This document shows positions 33,732 to 44,475 of a stretch of DNA of 64,000 nt, one piece after another. Origin of the DNA: Hanleya hanleyi (lineage: Eukaryota > Mollusca > Polyplacophora > Lepidopleurida > Hanleyidae); assembly GCA_036873755.1 (NCBI GenBank), contig JAVTVY010020603.1, forward strand, positions 16,776-80,775. The letters are read 5' to 3'. Made by a program: the position numbers and the translations under genes. Each line of letters begins with the position of its first letter. Position 1 is the first letter of the stretch. Under the pieces are notes generated by a model that saw only the letters and a list, made by a program, of their open reading frames with translations, was not told the origin of the DNA and made no database searches.

Positions 33732-34594
33732 GATGCTTTTACGTTTGGCTGGTCTGGCTGGAATGATGAACTGTCAAAGATTTATCGTTATGTGGCGGAG
33801 CTTTTCAAGCTGGAACCCGATCGAGATGGACAGCTTACCGAACCTCGGGAACCAGTACACATTATAGAGGTCAACGCCACAGACCCACATCGGGTCGCAT
33901 TCACGCCTGATGAACCTGGCATGTACTCCATCATGCTTGAGGCGACGGACAAAGCCAACAACTCCAGATATAGCCGACGATTTGTCCTCTACGATCCGGA
34001 CAGCAAGGTGGAAATCAACCCATCCAACGATTCTAAGCTTTACATCAGTAGTGCCGGTGAAGAAGGTGGCTTTGAGTGGCAGGGGGGCTTGAATGGCCCG
34101 ATAGACGTGACATGGAAGAACCACTTCCAGAACAAATTCCATGAGGACAATGCCATGTTAAACGTGATTTTGCCATATCCCAAATATAGGAAAATAGGAA
34201 AGAACGTTTCTGAAGTGTTGGATGACCACGAAGGTGCCAGGACAGTTAATGCCATCAATAATACCCATGGGATCGTTCGCTGTGAATATTACGCGAAGGT
34301 CGATAGCCAGAAAGGGACAAATTGTCCTGAAAAACCAGGGATCGTGGATAACCAGTGGATTGAAATTCCTGAAAGTGATGTTCTCGAAGAAACGTTCAAC
34401 TTTAATATGGTTAGAAATAACGGTGACTCTGTATGTGTCTGGGTGAAGGCTTACGACGCGCTGGACAACAATGCTGTGGATATGACCATTGTTCACATCG
34501 ATGACACTAAACCCACTTTGCAAAAGCCAACCTTAGTTAAAAGGATAAATAGCACCGATGATGCCCCGTCACCCGGATGTCAGTACTGTAGCAG
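33732..34594 (+). CDS. RTK exon 5: large ectodomain exon
   Basis: Acceptor ctgtttgtag, donor AG|GTTAGT, 863 bases, phase 0 in and 2 out, 287 residues. It opens with DAFTFGWSGWNDELSKIY, contains a stretch of the type EPGMYSIMLEATDKANNSR that resembles a beta-sandwich (Ig, PKD or cadherin-like) strand pattern, then VWVKAYDALDNNAVDMTIVH with the same character, and ends with a CQYC pair. Several sequons are present. It is about a third of the visible protein and the largest exon here. The two beta-sandwich-like repeats are my inference; no named domain is certain. The exon lies about 400 bases downstream of the DIRS-like element. Confidence 0.85.
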
Positions 34595-36916
34595 GTTAGT
34601 TAATGTTGTTATCTACAGAGCCAAAACCAATTTACTGCATGTACGCCTGTCACAACCTACATTATCAGCCAGGATCAACTTTCAGAAGCTATAAAATTAT
34701 AACCTCTACATTAGTGATCCTATCAAAATCTTCACTGCCCTCATGAAAATAGTGCACGCGCCTCATCTGTGCCCCACTTGCATCTGTCTATCTACTCGCA
34801 TCCACCCTGGTGTGTCCTAATTGTGCCCTTCAGGTATGTGCCGTAGAAGCTGGCGACAGGTCTTTCATGTTCAATCTAGCTCATTATAGAACCATCGTAC
34901 ATTGTGAATCCAGATATAAAGGGCAGGCAGGCTGTCATGCAGATTCAGAAGAGTTTTTCAATGGTGAACAAGGTGAAGTCCCGATATCCTAGAATATTGC
35001 TGCTTTCACACCCTAGTGATTCCATGCACACTCGAAGCCTGGGTCACTTTGGGTAGTACATGATACAGTTACGCTGTGCTTAAAAGGAGAACTCACCTGA
35101 ACGTATTTTTGTCTCTTTATATGCTCGTTTATAATTTCTTTGTGACTTCACATGTCATGAGAGCATTTCAATGTCATGCTGACCAACAGCACGGCACCAC
35201 CATTAAGACCAGCATTCACAAGAGCTATCCCCTGTACAAACAGCCTCATTTGCTTGTTGTCTAAGGGGCTAGCTCTCATGTGGTTTCAGTGCACACAGTG
35301 AGCAAAAGGTTCAATGAGTTGATTTCCGTTCCCGCAGAACATCTTCAAGATCATGTGATCTTTCCTGTGACCGAGCCCTCGTAAAATGACCATTTGAACA
35401 GTCATATATACTAATCACGTAAAGATAAGATGCGTTTCATTGGCTAGTCGAATAAAATGGCTGAGCTGTTAGTATGTTCACCACACACAGTGATGATTTC
35501 GCCTCACGAGGCAAAAAAACTGCTTGCACACAAGAGTTATCCCAAACCGACAGGCACTTGAGGTCATTGGCTCCGTGGATAGCTCTCTTGTGCGCCAGGC
35601 TTTAGATACATCAGAATTGAGGTGACGGGTGGGTTGAGTGGAAGTCACGTTCACGTTGTGGAGAAGATTTGTGACTTTTCCAATGACGTCATCTCTGCTA
35701 TGTCGCATAAACAAGAACAACATCACAGCCCATTTGTTCAAATTTAGCGTATATAAATAAATATAATTCATCCCAAATTACCCCATCAAATGGATTACAT
35801 GTACATGCATTTTCACGGAACACCGAGTCATAGAACATATAGTTCAAATTCCTGAAGAAAAATAACATCAAGAAGACTTTTCCTTTAAGTTAATGATATA
35901 TACAGTCAGTGAGTTTGATTCTCACCCGAGCCAGTATTTTCCGGCAGGGTGTTTCACAATGTAAGAATATAATTATATTATAATTTATCCCTGAAGATGA
36001 ACACAATTATTAATCGAAACATTGTATCTTCAAATAGATCCAAAATTCATTCATTATCATGGCAATAAGCTGCACACAAATGTCATTTTTGTGGAATGGA
36101 TTGAGCTGTTCCTGACAGCAGGTAGAGAAGTGGGACAGTATCCCCTGAGAGAAGGGAAACATATGAAATATAAATTTTTATATCACCGCACTATTAACAT
36201 TGAGTGTATGAACACATTCCAAGTACTGTAGTAGATTGTGAATGCATGGTATTTAATTTTAACAATGGACAGCTTGTTGTTGAAGTTGTATTGGACAAAG
36301 CTGCAAATGACACTCCAATCCTTAACACAGCGTCATCAGAACTTTCTTGCAGCCTCCTTTTCATGTAGGATCGGCTGTGGCAAATATGGCAGTGCCCAGA
36401 TGCTTGGGAATATGACACAGAAATGAATAAAATAATACTTTTCCATCTTAATTGGCAAGACATATTTGATATACATTATTTTTAAGTGAAAACCTTTACA
36501 ATAGAGATGTATTCGAATTGAGTGAACCAAATTACAACCTTCATGCCTTCAAGTGGATGTGGAATAGTCCTAAAACTTCCATACATGTAAACAGGAGATT
36601 ATATCCTAGATATCATATGTGTATCAAGTATTGACTTATATCCTTGTATCTCAGGTTTTTCCCTGAATTAATATGTATATTTATCTTGAAAAGCCAAGAC
36701 ATCAAGTTGGATTGAGAAGGTAATACTTACATGTATGGCCACACTTGTTTTTTGAAGAGCTGCACTTGTTTTTGTTTAATACTGTGCAAATTAACATTGT
36801 ATAATCTTATAAGGTTATAACGTACTCTACTGATGGAAGGTTGTTGATGTAACATTTATGGTCAAATCCAATTCTGAGGGTAACCATGCAATGTTTGCAT
36901 TTTTGTAGTATTTTAT
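34595..36916. other. Intron stretch without recognised content
   Basis: 2.3 kb between exon 5 and the family c repeat. Short open frames lack splice-compatible phase or motifs. No tandem array seen. Confidence 0.45.
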
Positions 36917-37955
36917 TATGCCCCCCCTCTAACTAGAGGGGGGGCATATAGCGATCGCTTTGTCCGTCCGTCCGTCCGTCTGTCCATCCGTCTGTCCGTC
37001 CGAATTTCTTGTCCGCGCAATATCTCGGTTAATATTTGATGGACAGGATTGAAACTTGCATGGAATGTGCCCAGTGCCTCGTAGTTGTGCAGCGTAGAGT
37101 TTTTTCCGAGTTCCGGTATAATTTTCAAGAGTTATGGCCCTTTTTCTGAAATCTCTGTGAATTGGACTTGTCTGGGCTGGATCTTGGTTAATATTGTATG
37201 GACAAGTATGAAATTTGCACGATATGCGGTCAGTGCCTCACAGTGGTGCAGCGTGAAGTTTTTCCACGTTTCGCGTATATTTTCAAGAGTTATGACCCTT
37301 TTTTCTTCAAATCTTTGTGAATTGGGACTTGTAGGGCTGGATCTCGGTTAATATTGTATGGACAAGTATGAGATTTGCATGATATGTGGTCAGTGACCCG
37401 TAGGTGTGCAGCATGAATTTTCTCTGCTTGCGGTTATGTTTTCAAGAGTTATGGCCCTTTGTTTATCAAATCTAAGTGAATGGGATATATTTATTTTTCC
37501 AGGCTGGATCTCGGTCCATAACCGATTTGAACCAGGAAAATGGGTGTATTATATGTTATTCTACATTCCAAAGCAGACAACATAGTTCCTGAAGTATGAA
37601 ATTGCCCCAAAAAGAGTGAATTGGGTGCAAAATTCAAAGTTCACTGATCGCTTCGTAATTTCACCACATTATACTCCCAAGGAATGTAGGTCTCGTAACC
37701 AGGTCACATTTTCGGATTTGGCGAAGCCCTGGCGACCATCTTGCATCGAAACATCGTATTATCACTTGTTGGTTGATACGTGGAATATGTATTATGTGAG
37801 GCATGGCAAAAAAAGTGACTGAAACAGAATTTTTATAATTATCCAAATTAGGCCACCAACCAATAAAGAACAGAACAATGGCGGGGCAGTGTCGGATTAA
37901 AGCAGAAGGGGGGCATACAATTGAGCAATCTCTGATTGCTTCCTTCCTGTGTTTA
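36917..37955 (+). repeat. Hairpin/GTCC-type composite repeat (family c), copy 2
   Basis: Opens with a perfect 15-bp-arm palindrome (36917-36948, TATGCCCCCCCTCTA and its complement, 2-bp spacer). Then gtccgtccgtccgtctgtcc, tatctcggttaatatttgat, three to four 160-bp monomers (gttatggccc or gttatgaccc near 37131, 37290, 37450), and a tail with ggggggcatacaattgagca and tctctgattgcttcc. The tail holds a small hairpin AGCAATC-tct-GATTGCT. It abuts RTK exon 6. Confidence 0.88.
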
Positions 37956-37973
37956 AACCTCTTATTATTTCAG

Positions 37974-38100
37974 GGTTAGCGTTGTTACTGAAGACGCTCA
38001 GAGTGGTGTGTTTGTGATAAAATATCGACTGAGAAACCGTGTGGATGGTCGGGAGCTGGGGAACGGGGTGGTGGACAATCGGGTACCAGAGGCCAATAAT
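37974..38100 (+). CDS. RTK exon 6: ectodomain segment
   Basis: Acceptor cttattatttcag, donor AAT|GTGAGT, phase 2 in and 0 out, 42 residues plus a split codon. It reads VSVVTEDAQSGVFVIKYRLR followed by a polar stretch ending PEANN. The 3' end of a composite repeat lies about 20 bases upstream of the acceptor, so the branch point and pyrimidine tract probably lie partly in repeat sequence. Confidence 0.8.
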
Positions 38101-39296
38101 GTGAGTACAATTCTCTCTGTTTTGAACCAGAGAAATTTGCATAGTTCTGATATATGTGATCGCAATATGGCGTTAACATAGGAAAAATTTCTTGTGCTAT
38201 GTTAGTGAACCAAAAAGAAAGTAGCGAGAAAAGAAAAACATGGCCAATGGATGAATGAAATCGACTTTTTTCTGTGTTTTTCGCTTTGTCAAAAAAAACA
38301 ATTTGACACCTTGAACCAAAACTGGGTCATATGTTGTTGATGTTAATAAATTAAATGTATAAAAAGAAAAAGCCAAAACACAAACAAAAGCTTCATTTCA
38401 AAGGTCCACTGATGGGGTTATACATCATCTCTTACCTGTAAACATTTACAGAATAAAACTGGTGGGTAATTTGACACTCAAATTTTTTTGAAAATTTAAA
38501 AACTTAAATTTTGACTTCACGAACCATTAAACAGCTAGAGTAGTCTCTCCTGCGTATAACACTACTATCCAGGCGAGCCAAAACCATTACCAATCAGTAA
38601 CTGGTTGGTTACTGGTTGGTGAAGTACTGATTGGTATTAGTGGAAATGTCATCTTCCAGCACCGTTCATTTTCCAACTGATCAGTACCAACCGGGTGTGA
38701 AACTGAACCTCACCCGAGTTGTACAGAACTGAACAGTATACTGAACGGTGGAAGTTTGCCTCTGTATACTCCTTTGGTGACTTGAATCAGTTTGATCGTA
38801 TTCGGCAAAACATGTGTTTGGCAGGAATCAGGTGAGATGAGCTTATATACACACTGTATTTAAAGGTGCAATGCAAGGTTTCATATTTTCCTTTTTATAT
38901 GGTTCTTGAGTTCTAATGATGGAACTTCAAGCCATCTACTTTGTTAGGTTTGACTTGAAGTAGTTTGTCTACTAGTAGTTTTAGAAAAGCACTCCAAACT
39001 TGGTATCTCAAGCCTGACCGATTTTAGAAATGAAAACTGCATCACTTACCTTCTCCTGTTTGACGCTTGTTTGTGATGTCACATCCAACCACCTTGCTGG
39101 ACGTCAATACTTCCACCATTCAGTCTTCATGAGGCTGGTCTGACGGGATGTCACATTCAAGGAAAGATAAGCGATGATAGTTTGCAAGTCAGAATTCAGC
39201 TCACTGGGCTTGGATATTGCCAATTTTAATAGCTTCTAAAGACAAAATAATTCCAAAGTAACCAAGTGAAGTAGAGTCACTGATATTTTTATCATT
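38101..39296. other. Intron stretch without recognised content
   Basis: A local cluster of short direct and inverted phrases (accaatcagtaactggttgg, ttactggttggtgaagtact) lies at 38585-38640. No gene. Confidence 0.45.
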
Positions 39297-40645
39297 AGCC
39301 CACCATCACCAGATGGTGGGCTGTTCAAATCACTTTTCGTCCATGGTCCGTGGTCCGTCCGTCTGTCGTCAGTCCGTCCGTAAACAATGCTTGATATCGC
39401 GATTTCTCAGGAACTACTGCATGGATCTTTCTCAAATTTGGTACACAGGTCACCCTTGGGGTCTAGTTGTGCAAGATACCTGTTCTGGTCCGATTCGAAA
39501 ATCCAATATGGCCACCAAGCAGCCATCTTGGATTTCCCCATGAAACTTTGTTATCGCGATTTCTCAGGAACTACTGCATGGATCTTTTTCAAATTTTGTA
39601 CACTGGTTCCCCTTGGGGTCTAGTTGTGCAAGATACCTTTTCTGGTCCCATTCGAAAATCCAATATGGCCACCAGGCAGCCATCTTGGATTCCCCCCTGA
39701 AACTTCAATTTGTTATCATGATTTGTCGGGAAGTACTGCATGGATCTTTCTCAAATTTGGAACACAGGTTCCCCTTGGGGTCCAGTTGTGCAAGATACCT
39801 TTCTGGTCCGATTCGAAAATCCAATATGGCCACCAGGCAGCCATCTTGGATTCCCCATGAAACTTTATTGTGATTTCTCAGGAACTACTGCATGGATCTT
39901 TTTCAAATTTTGTCCACAGGTTCCCCTTGGGGTCTAGTTGTGCAAGATACCTTTTCTGGTCCGATTCGAAAATCCAATATGGTCACCAGGCAGCCGTCTT
40001 GGATTCCCCCCTGAAACTTTGTTATCGTGATTTCTCGGGAAGTACTGGATGGATCTTTCTCAAATTTGGTACACAGGTTCCCTTTGTGTTCCAGTTGCGC
40101 AAGATACCTTTTTCGGTCCGATTCGAAAATCCAATATGGCCAACCGGCAGCCATCTTGGATTTCCCCATAAAACATTGCTATGATTTCTCGGGAAGTACT
40201 GCATGGATCTTTCTCAAATTTGGTACACGCGTTCCCCTTGGGGTCTAGTTGTGCAGATATACCTTTTCTGGTCCGATTGATGGCCACCAGGCGGTCATCT
40301 TGGATTTCCCCATGAAACTTTGTTATCGTGATTTCTCAGGAAGTACTACATGGATCTTTCTCAAATTTGGTACACAGGTTCCCCTTGTGTTCCAGGTGTG
40401 CACAATACCTTTTTCGGTCCGATTCGAAAATCCATGTTCCCCTTGGGGTCTAGTTGTGCAGATACCTTTTCTGGTCCGATTGATGGCCACCAGGCGGTCA
40501 TCTTAGATTTCCACATGAGAATTTGTTATAGTGATTTCTCAGGAACTGCTTCATGGATCTTTCTGAAATTTGGTACACAGGTCCCACATGGGGCCTAGTT
40601 GTACAAGATACCTTTTTTGGTCCGATTTGAAAATCCAAGTTACGC
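39297..40645 (+). repeat. Hairpin/GTCC-type composite repeat (family d), copy 1
   Basis: Perfect 11-bp-arm hairpin AGCCCACCATC-acca-GATGGTGGGCT (39297-39322), then ccatggtccgtggtccgtcc and gtccgtccg. About eight monomers of 150-160 bp follow: actgcatggatctttctcaa, atttggtacacaggttcccc, ttggggtctagttgtgcaag, gattcgaaaatccaatatgg, ccaccaggcagccatcttgg. Open frames across them are incidental. Confidence 0.88.
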
Positions 40646-40665
40646 TTCAAATAAATACGATATTC

Positions 40666-40784
40666 ATGAGTTGCAATCTGATTAAAACACAGACTTAATA
40701 AACCGCTCCTCTATCGGAAATCAGCGACATGTCCGATAGAGGAGCGGTTTATTAAGTCTGCGTTTTAATCAGATTGCATGAGTT
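40666..40784. mobile_element. 105-bp foldback MITE with 7-9-bp target duplication
   Basis: Arms 40673-40718 and 40732-40777 are 46-bp inverted repeats with one mismatch (gcaatctgattaaaac ... ctcctctatcgga), spaced by 13 bases. The direct repeat ATGAGTT (40666-40672 and 40778-40784), extendable to CATGAGTTG, flanks it as a target duplication. That length would suit a hAT- or MULE-type transposase. No coding capacity. Confidence 0.88.
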
Positions 40785-41774
40785 GTGACGTTGCACCACA
40801 AGAGTTGGTGGATCAAACAGTGGGGTATATTCTATATATTTACTATAGAGAATATCCATACCTTCACCTTCTATATCGAGGAGTTTAAATGATTCTGAAT
40901 TAAAATGTATTTCTTCAAATTTTAAATCAGTTTACTTTAGCTCATGCCGTTGCAAGTGAACTGCCCCACCGTTTCGTCTGCTGACAGGCCGGCTACATTA
41001 AGGAACGTCACTCTTGTGTCACAACCCGACAACTGTATACGTCTGCGTGTTTCGATCCATGGGAGATCATCAGGATTTCACTTTCAAAGTTTCAACATTA
41101 CGGACCGGATCCCTTCAGTAGTCTGCTATCTGACTATTTTCGAGGATGGTATTTTGAAAGAGATATCTCAAACTAGCCCAGTAAACAGAACAGAACAGAA
41201 TTAGCATTCCTTCCTAATTTAAGAATCTTAAGTATGTTTCACAGCTCATGCCAAAGTATCAAAGAGATTTGTCTTCGCTTCCAGTACCCAATGATGACAT
41301 GTGCAAAGAAAAAATACTACAAAACGAAGACGAAGGATTCTCCGGACATGCATTTTCAGACTAACTTTGCTCATTTCACTTGTACTATAACAACAGACAT
41401 CAAGTGCAGTTTCTAGAAATCTTGAAACTCCTGAAACTCAGGAAGATAATATCTTGGTGTTTTCCAGTGTCTCTTTTTTCGATCTTTTTCGCCCAAATTC
41501 GAAATTCTGCAAACAAAATTACGAACCAGTCTTTTGTTCTAAGTAACAATGGACAAAAAGATCCTCTTGTCATTAGCTTACAATTATCGGACAATGGTGG
41601 GCGCCAAAATCTTTCAGGATCTCTCGTTACTCCAACAATGTAAAATAGAAAAATGAGAATCTGAAAACCTTCGCCTTTCACCTTTAAAAGTTCAACGAGG
41701 GATTTTATATTGAATGACAGAAGTGTGCTAATCCCTAACTATTCTGGGATAATTGGAAAGCGTGCTTGAATACT
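40785..41774. other. Intron stretch without recognised content
   Basis: About 1 kb. An open frame at 40944-41204 has an ectodomain-like feel (sequons, valines) but lacks splice sites in the required phase, so it is not called. Confidence 0.4.
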
Positions 41775-43982
41775 TTTAAAGGGATAGTAAACCCTAGAAA
41801 AGAGTACATGTATGTTGTAAATGAAAGAACAGTTTCACTGTCCAGCAGTATTTTTAATTCATTTTTCCAATTTTTCCCAAAATGAGCAAAAAGCTGATAA
41901 ACTTTGGATGGTGGCCCGTAAGTACCATTCCTCATTATTATGCCCCCCCCCTAATTAGAGGGGGGGCATATAGCGATCGCTTTGTCCGTCCGTCTGTCCG
42001 GACGTCCGTCCTTCCGTCCGAATTTCTTGTCCGCGCGATATCTCGGTTAATATTTGATGGACAGGATTGAAACTTGCATGGAATGTGGCCAGTGCCTCGT
42101 AGTTGTGCAGCATAGAGTTTTTTCCGCGTTCCGGTATAATTTTCAAGAGTTATGGCCCTTTTTCTGAAATCTCTGTGATTGGGACTTGTCCGGACTGGAT
42201 CTTGGTTAATATTGTATGGACATTTTTGAAATCTGTAGGATATGTGGTCAGTGCCCTAGAGTTGTGCAGCGTGAAGTTTCCCCGCATTTCGCATATATTT
42301 TCAAGAGTTATGGCCCTTTGTTCTTCAAGTCTTGTGAATTGGGACTTGTCCGAGCTGGATCTCGGTTAATATTGTATGGACAAGTATGGAATTTGCAGGA
42401 TATGTGGTCAGTGCCCTGTAGTTGTGCAGCGTGAAGTTTCTCCGCGTTTCGCGTATATTTTCAAGAGTTATGGCCCTTTGTTCTTGAAATCTTTGTGAAT
42501 TGGAACTTGTCCAGGCTGGATCTCGGTTAATTTTGTATGGACAAGTATGGAATTTGCATGATATGTGGTCAATGCCCCATAGTTGTGCAGTGTGAAGTTT
42601 CTCTGCTTTCGGTTATATTTTCAAGAGTTATGGCCCTTTGTTCATTAAACCTAAGTGAATGGGATATATTTATTTTGTTCAGGCTGGATCTCATTCCATA
42701 ACTGATTTGGACTGGGAAAATGGCTATAAAATTGTTATTCTACATTCCAAAGCAGACCACATAGGCCCTGAAGTATGAAATTGCCCCAAAAAGAGTGAAT
42801 TGGGTGCAAAATTCAAAGTTCACTGATCGCTTCATAATTTCACCACAATATACTCCCAAGGAATGTAGGTCTCATAACCAGGTTACATTTTCGGATTTGG
42901 CGAAAGCCCTGGTGACCATCTTGCATCAAAACATTGTATTATTACTTGTTGGTCGATACTTGGAATATGTATTATGCGAGGCATGCCGAAAAAAGTGATT
43001 GAAACAGAATTTTTATAATTATCCAAATTAGGCCTCCACCGACCAAATTACAGAACAGAACAATGGCGGGGCAGTGTTGGATTAAAGCGGAAGGGGGGCA
43101 TACAATTGAGCAATCTCTGATTGCTTCCTTGCTGTGTTCTTTTTGAGATTTCTCGATGTTATATCTTTTCTTCTGCTTTCTATACTGCTTTGCACACTGT
43201 AATATGGACTAGACATTAGTATACATGTAGTAATAAATCTGCATGTCTGAGGGGAACCAACTTTGCTAATTCGCCGACATGTAACAGGGTGCTCTCAAGT
43301 ATATATTTGACATTTTTGCTACATGTATGTATCTGTGGGCAGGTTGTAGTTGAAGACCTTGCACTCCATGGGTTTCTTAAAGAATTTGTACAGACAAAAT
43401 TTGTACATATGTGGGTGAAATGGCAAACAAATATTTTTAGTCCAGTTGCATAATCTAGGTCCAATTATGTAATCTATGTATATTGTTGTTTAACCATTAA
43501 ATATGCAATAATGTTCCATGTTAAACCTTCAAAATACTTTTCTGTCGATGTCTATTTCCCTATTTCCTTATTAAGTCAGCATAACAATGAGTGTTTTGGA
43601 GGTACCAGTGTCTGCAATATTCGAGAAAATAGGGAATTGAAATGGTCGTAACAGAACATCATACAGTCTAGCCTCACTATATTTTGCCTTGAAATAGAAC
43701 CGATACTGTATAAGGCGGGTACTAGGGTGTCCCCCAAATTGATAAATTCATATTATTTTAGACCTTTTATAAGGCTTGAATATCTATAATGTGGTTTAAG
43801 TTTTGTTCCCCAGATACAGCTTTTTGGAGAGGTTACACTGCATATTTGTAAGCGTTTTATTCAGTTTTAAAAAAATCAGAAAAATAAATAAAAAATACTT
43901 TTGGACAGTGATCATCCGGGAACTATTCTTTCATTTACAACATACTTCTTCCAAGGGTTCACTGTCCCTTTAAGAAAAGTTG
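41775..43982. mobile_element. Inverted-repeat element with TTAA ends, carrying composite repeat family c copy 3
   Basis: Left end ttttaaagggatagtaaacc (about 41775) and right end, reversed, ttaaagggacagtgaaccct (about 43962-43978) head inverted repeats of about 100-130 bp that both include tatgttgtaaatgaaagaa and cactgtcc-agtattttt. TTAA borders the AGGGAYAGTRAACCC termini, as in piggyBac-type insertions. No transposase seen. A family c repeat sits inside. Confidence 0.65.
41939..43145 (+). repeat. Hairpin/GTCC-type composite repeat (family c), copy 3
   Basis: Hairpin at 41939-41970 (tatgcccccccctaattaga, gggggggcata), then gtccgtccgtctgtccggac and related GTCC phrases. Then tatctcggttaatatttgat, four 160-bp monomers (gttatggccc near 42148, 42306, 42466, 42626), and the tail ggggggcatacaattgagca, tctctgattgcttcc. 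Confidence 0.88.
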
Positions 43983-44137
43983 ATGGTGCTGCCCAGAGGG
44001 GCAGAGTACCTTTAGTGTGTGGCCGGGTCTTCTGCTGACGGTATTTCTTGTAAACATGTCCGCAAATGAATTATACCACAGTGCTGACATAAAAGTTTGC
44101 AATACCTCACAGCATTATTGTTTATTTTCTTTTTCAG
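43146..44137. other. Intron stretch before RTK exon 7
   Basis: Includes the right arm of the TTAA-ended element (to 43982). Nothing else recognised. Confidence 0.45.
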
Positions 44138-44359
44138 AAGAAGCGTCGACGACGTAGGCAGCTTAATAGATGCCCTGACACCAGCAAGTGCTATTGTATA
44201 CCTGAGCGGAGTTCAAACTGTTTCCAGCGCCGAAATGAATTTTCTATCCCACACTGTAAGATAAATGTTCCAAAGGCTGAGCTTGCAGCGCTTGATATGC
44301 TGGTGGAATTAGACGCAGTAAATGGGGCGGGAGATTGGACGACGTACACTAACCTAATT
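44138..44359 (+). CDS. RTK exon 7: polybasic start, cysteine-rich ectodomain segment
   Basis: Acceptor tctttttcag, donor ATT|GTGAGT, phase 0 at both ends, 74 residues. It begins with KKRRRRRQLNR, which fits the R-x-K/R-R consensus of furin-type convertases, followed by five cysteines (CPDTSKCYC, NCF, HCK) and a sequence resembling a beta-sandwich edge. As a symmetric exon it could be skipped without a frameshift. No family recognised. Confidence 0.8.
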
Positions 44360-44475
44360 GTGAGTATAAACTTAGTGATATTCTGAGTCACTAAAAGGGT
44401 ATTCGTATGGGTGTAGACATTTTGGCACGTGACATGTCGGTGAGTGACATTTCGGCATGCAGCATTTTGGCAACT

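Noticed and set aside
39313..40598. Overlapping open frames in family d monomers
   Set aside because: They follow the repeat period in several frames on both strands and lack codon bias or conserved motifs.
40944..41204. Possible extra RTK exon
   Set aside because: Ectodomain-like composition, but no acceptor/donor pair in phase 0-0 that would fit between exons 6 and 7. Kept only as a weak possibility.
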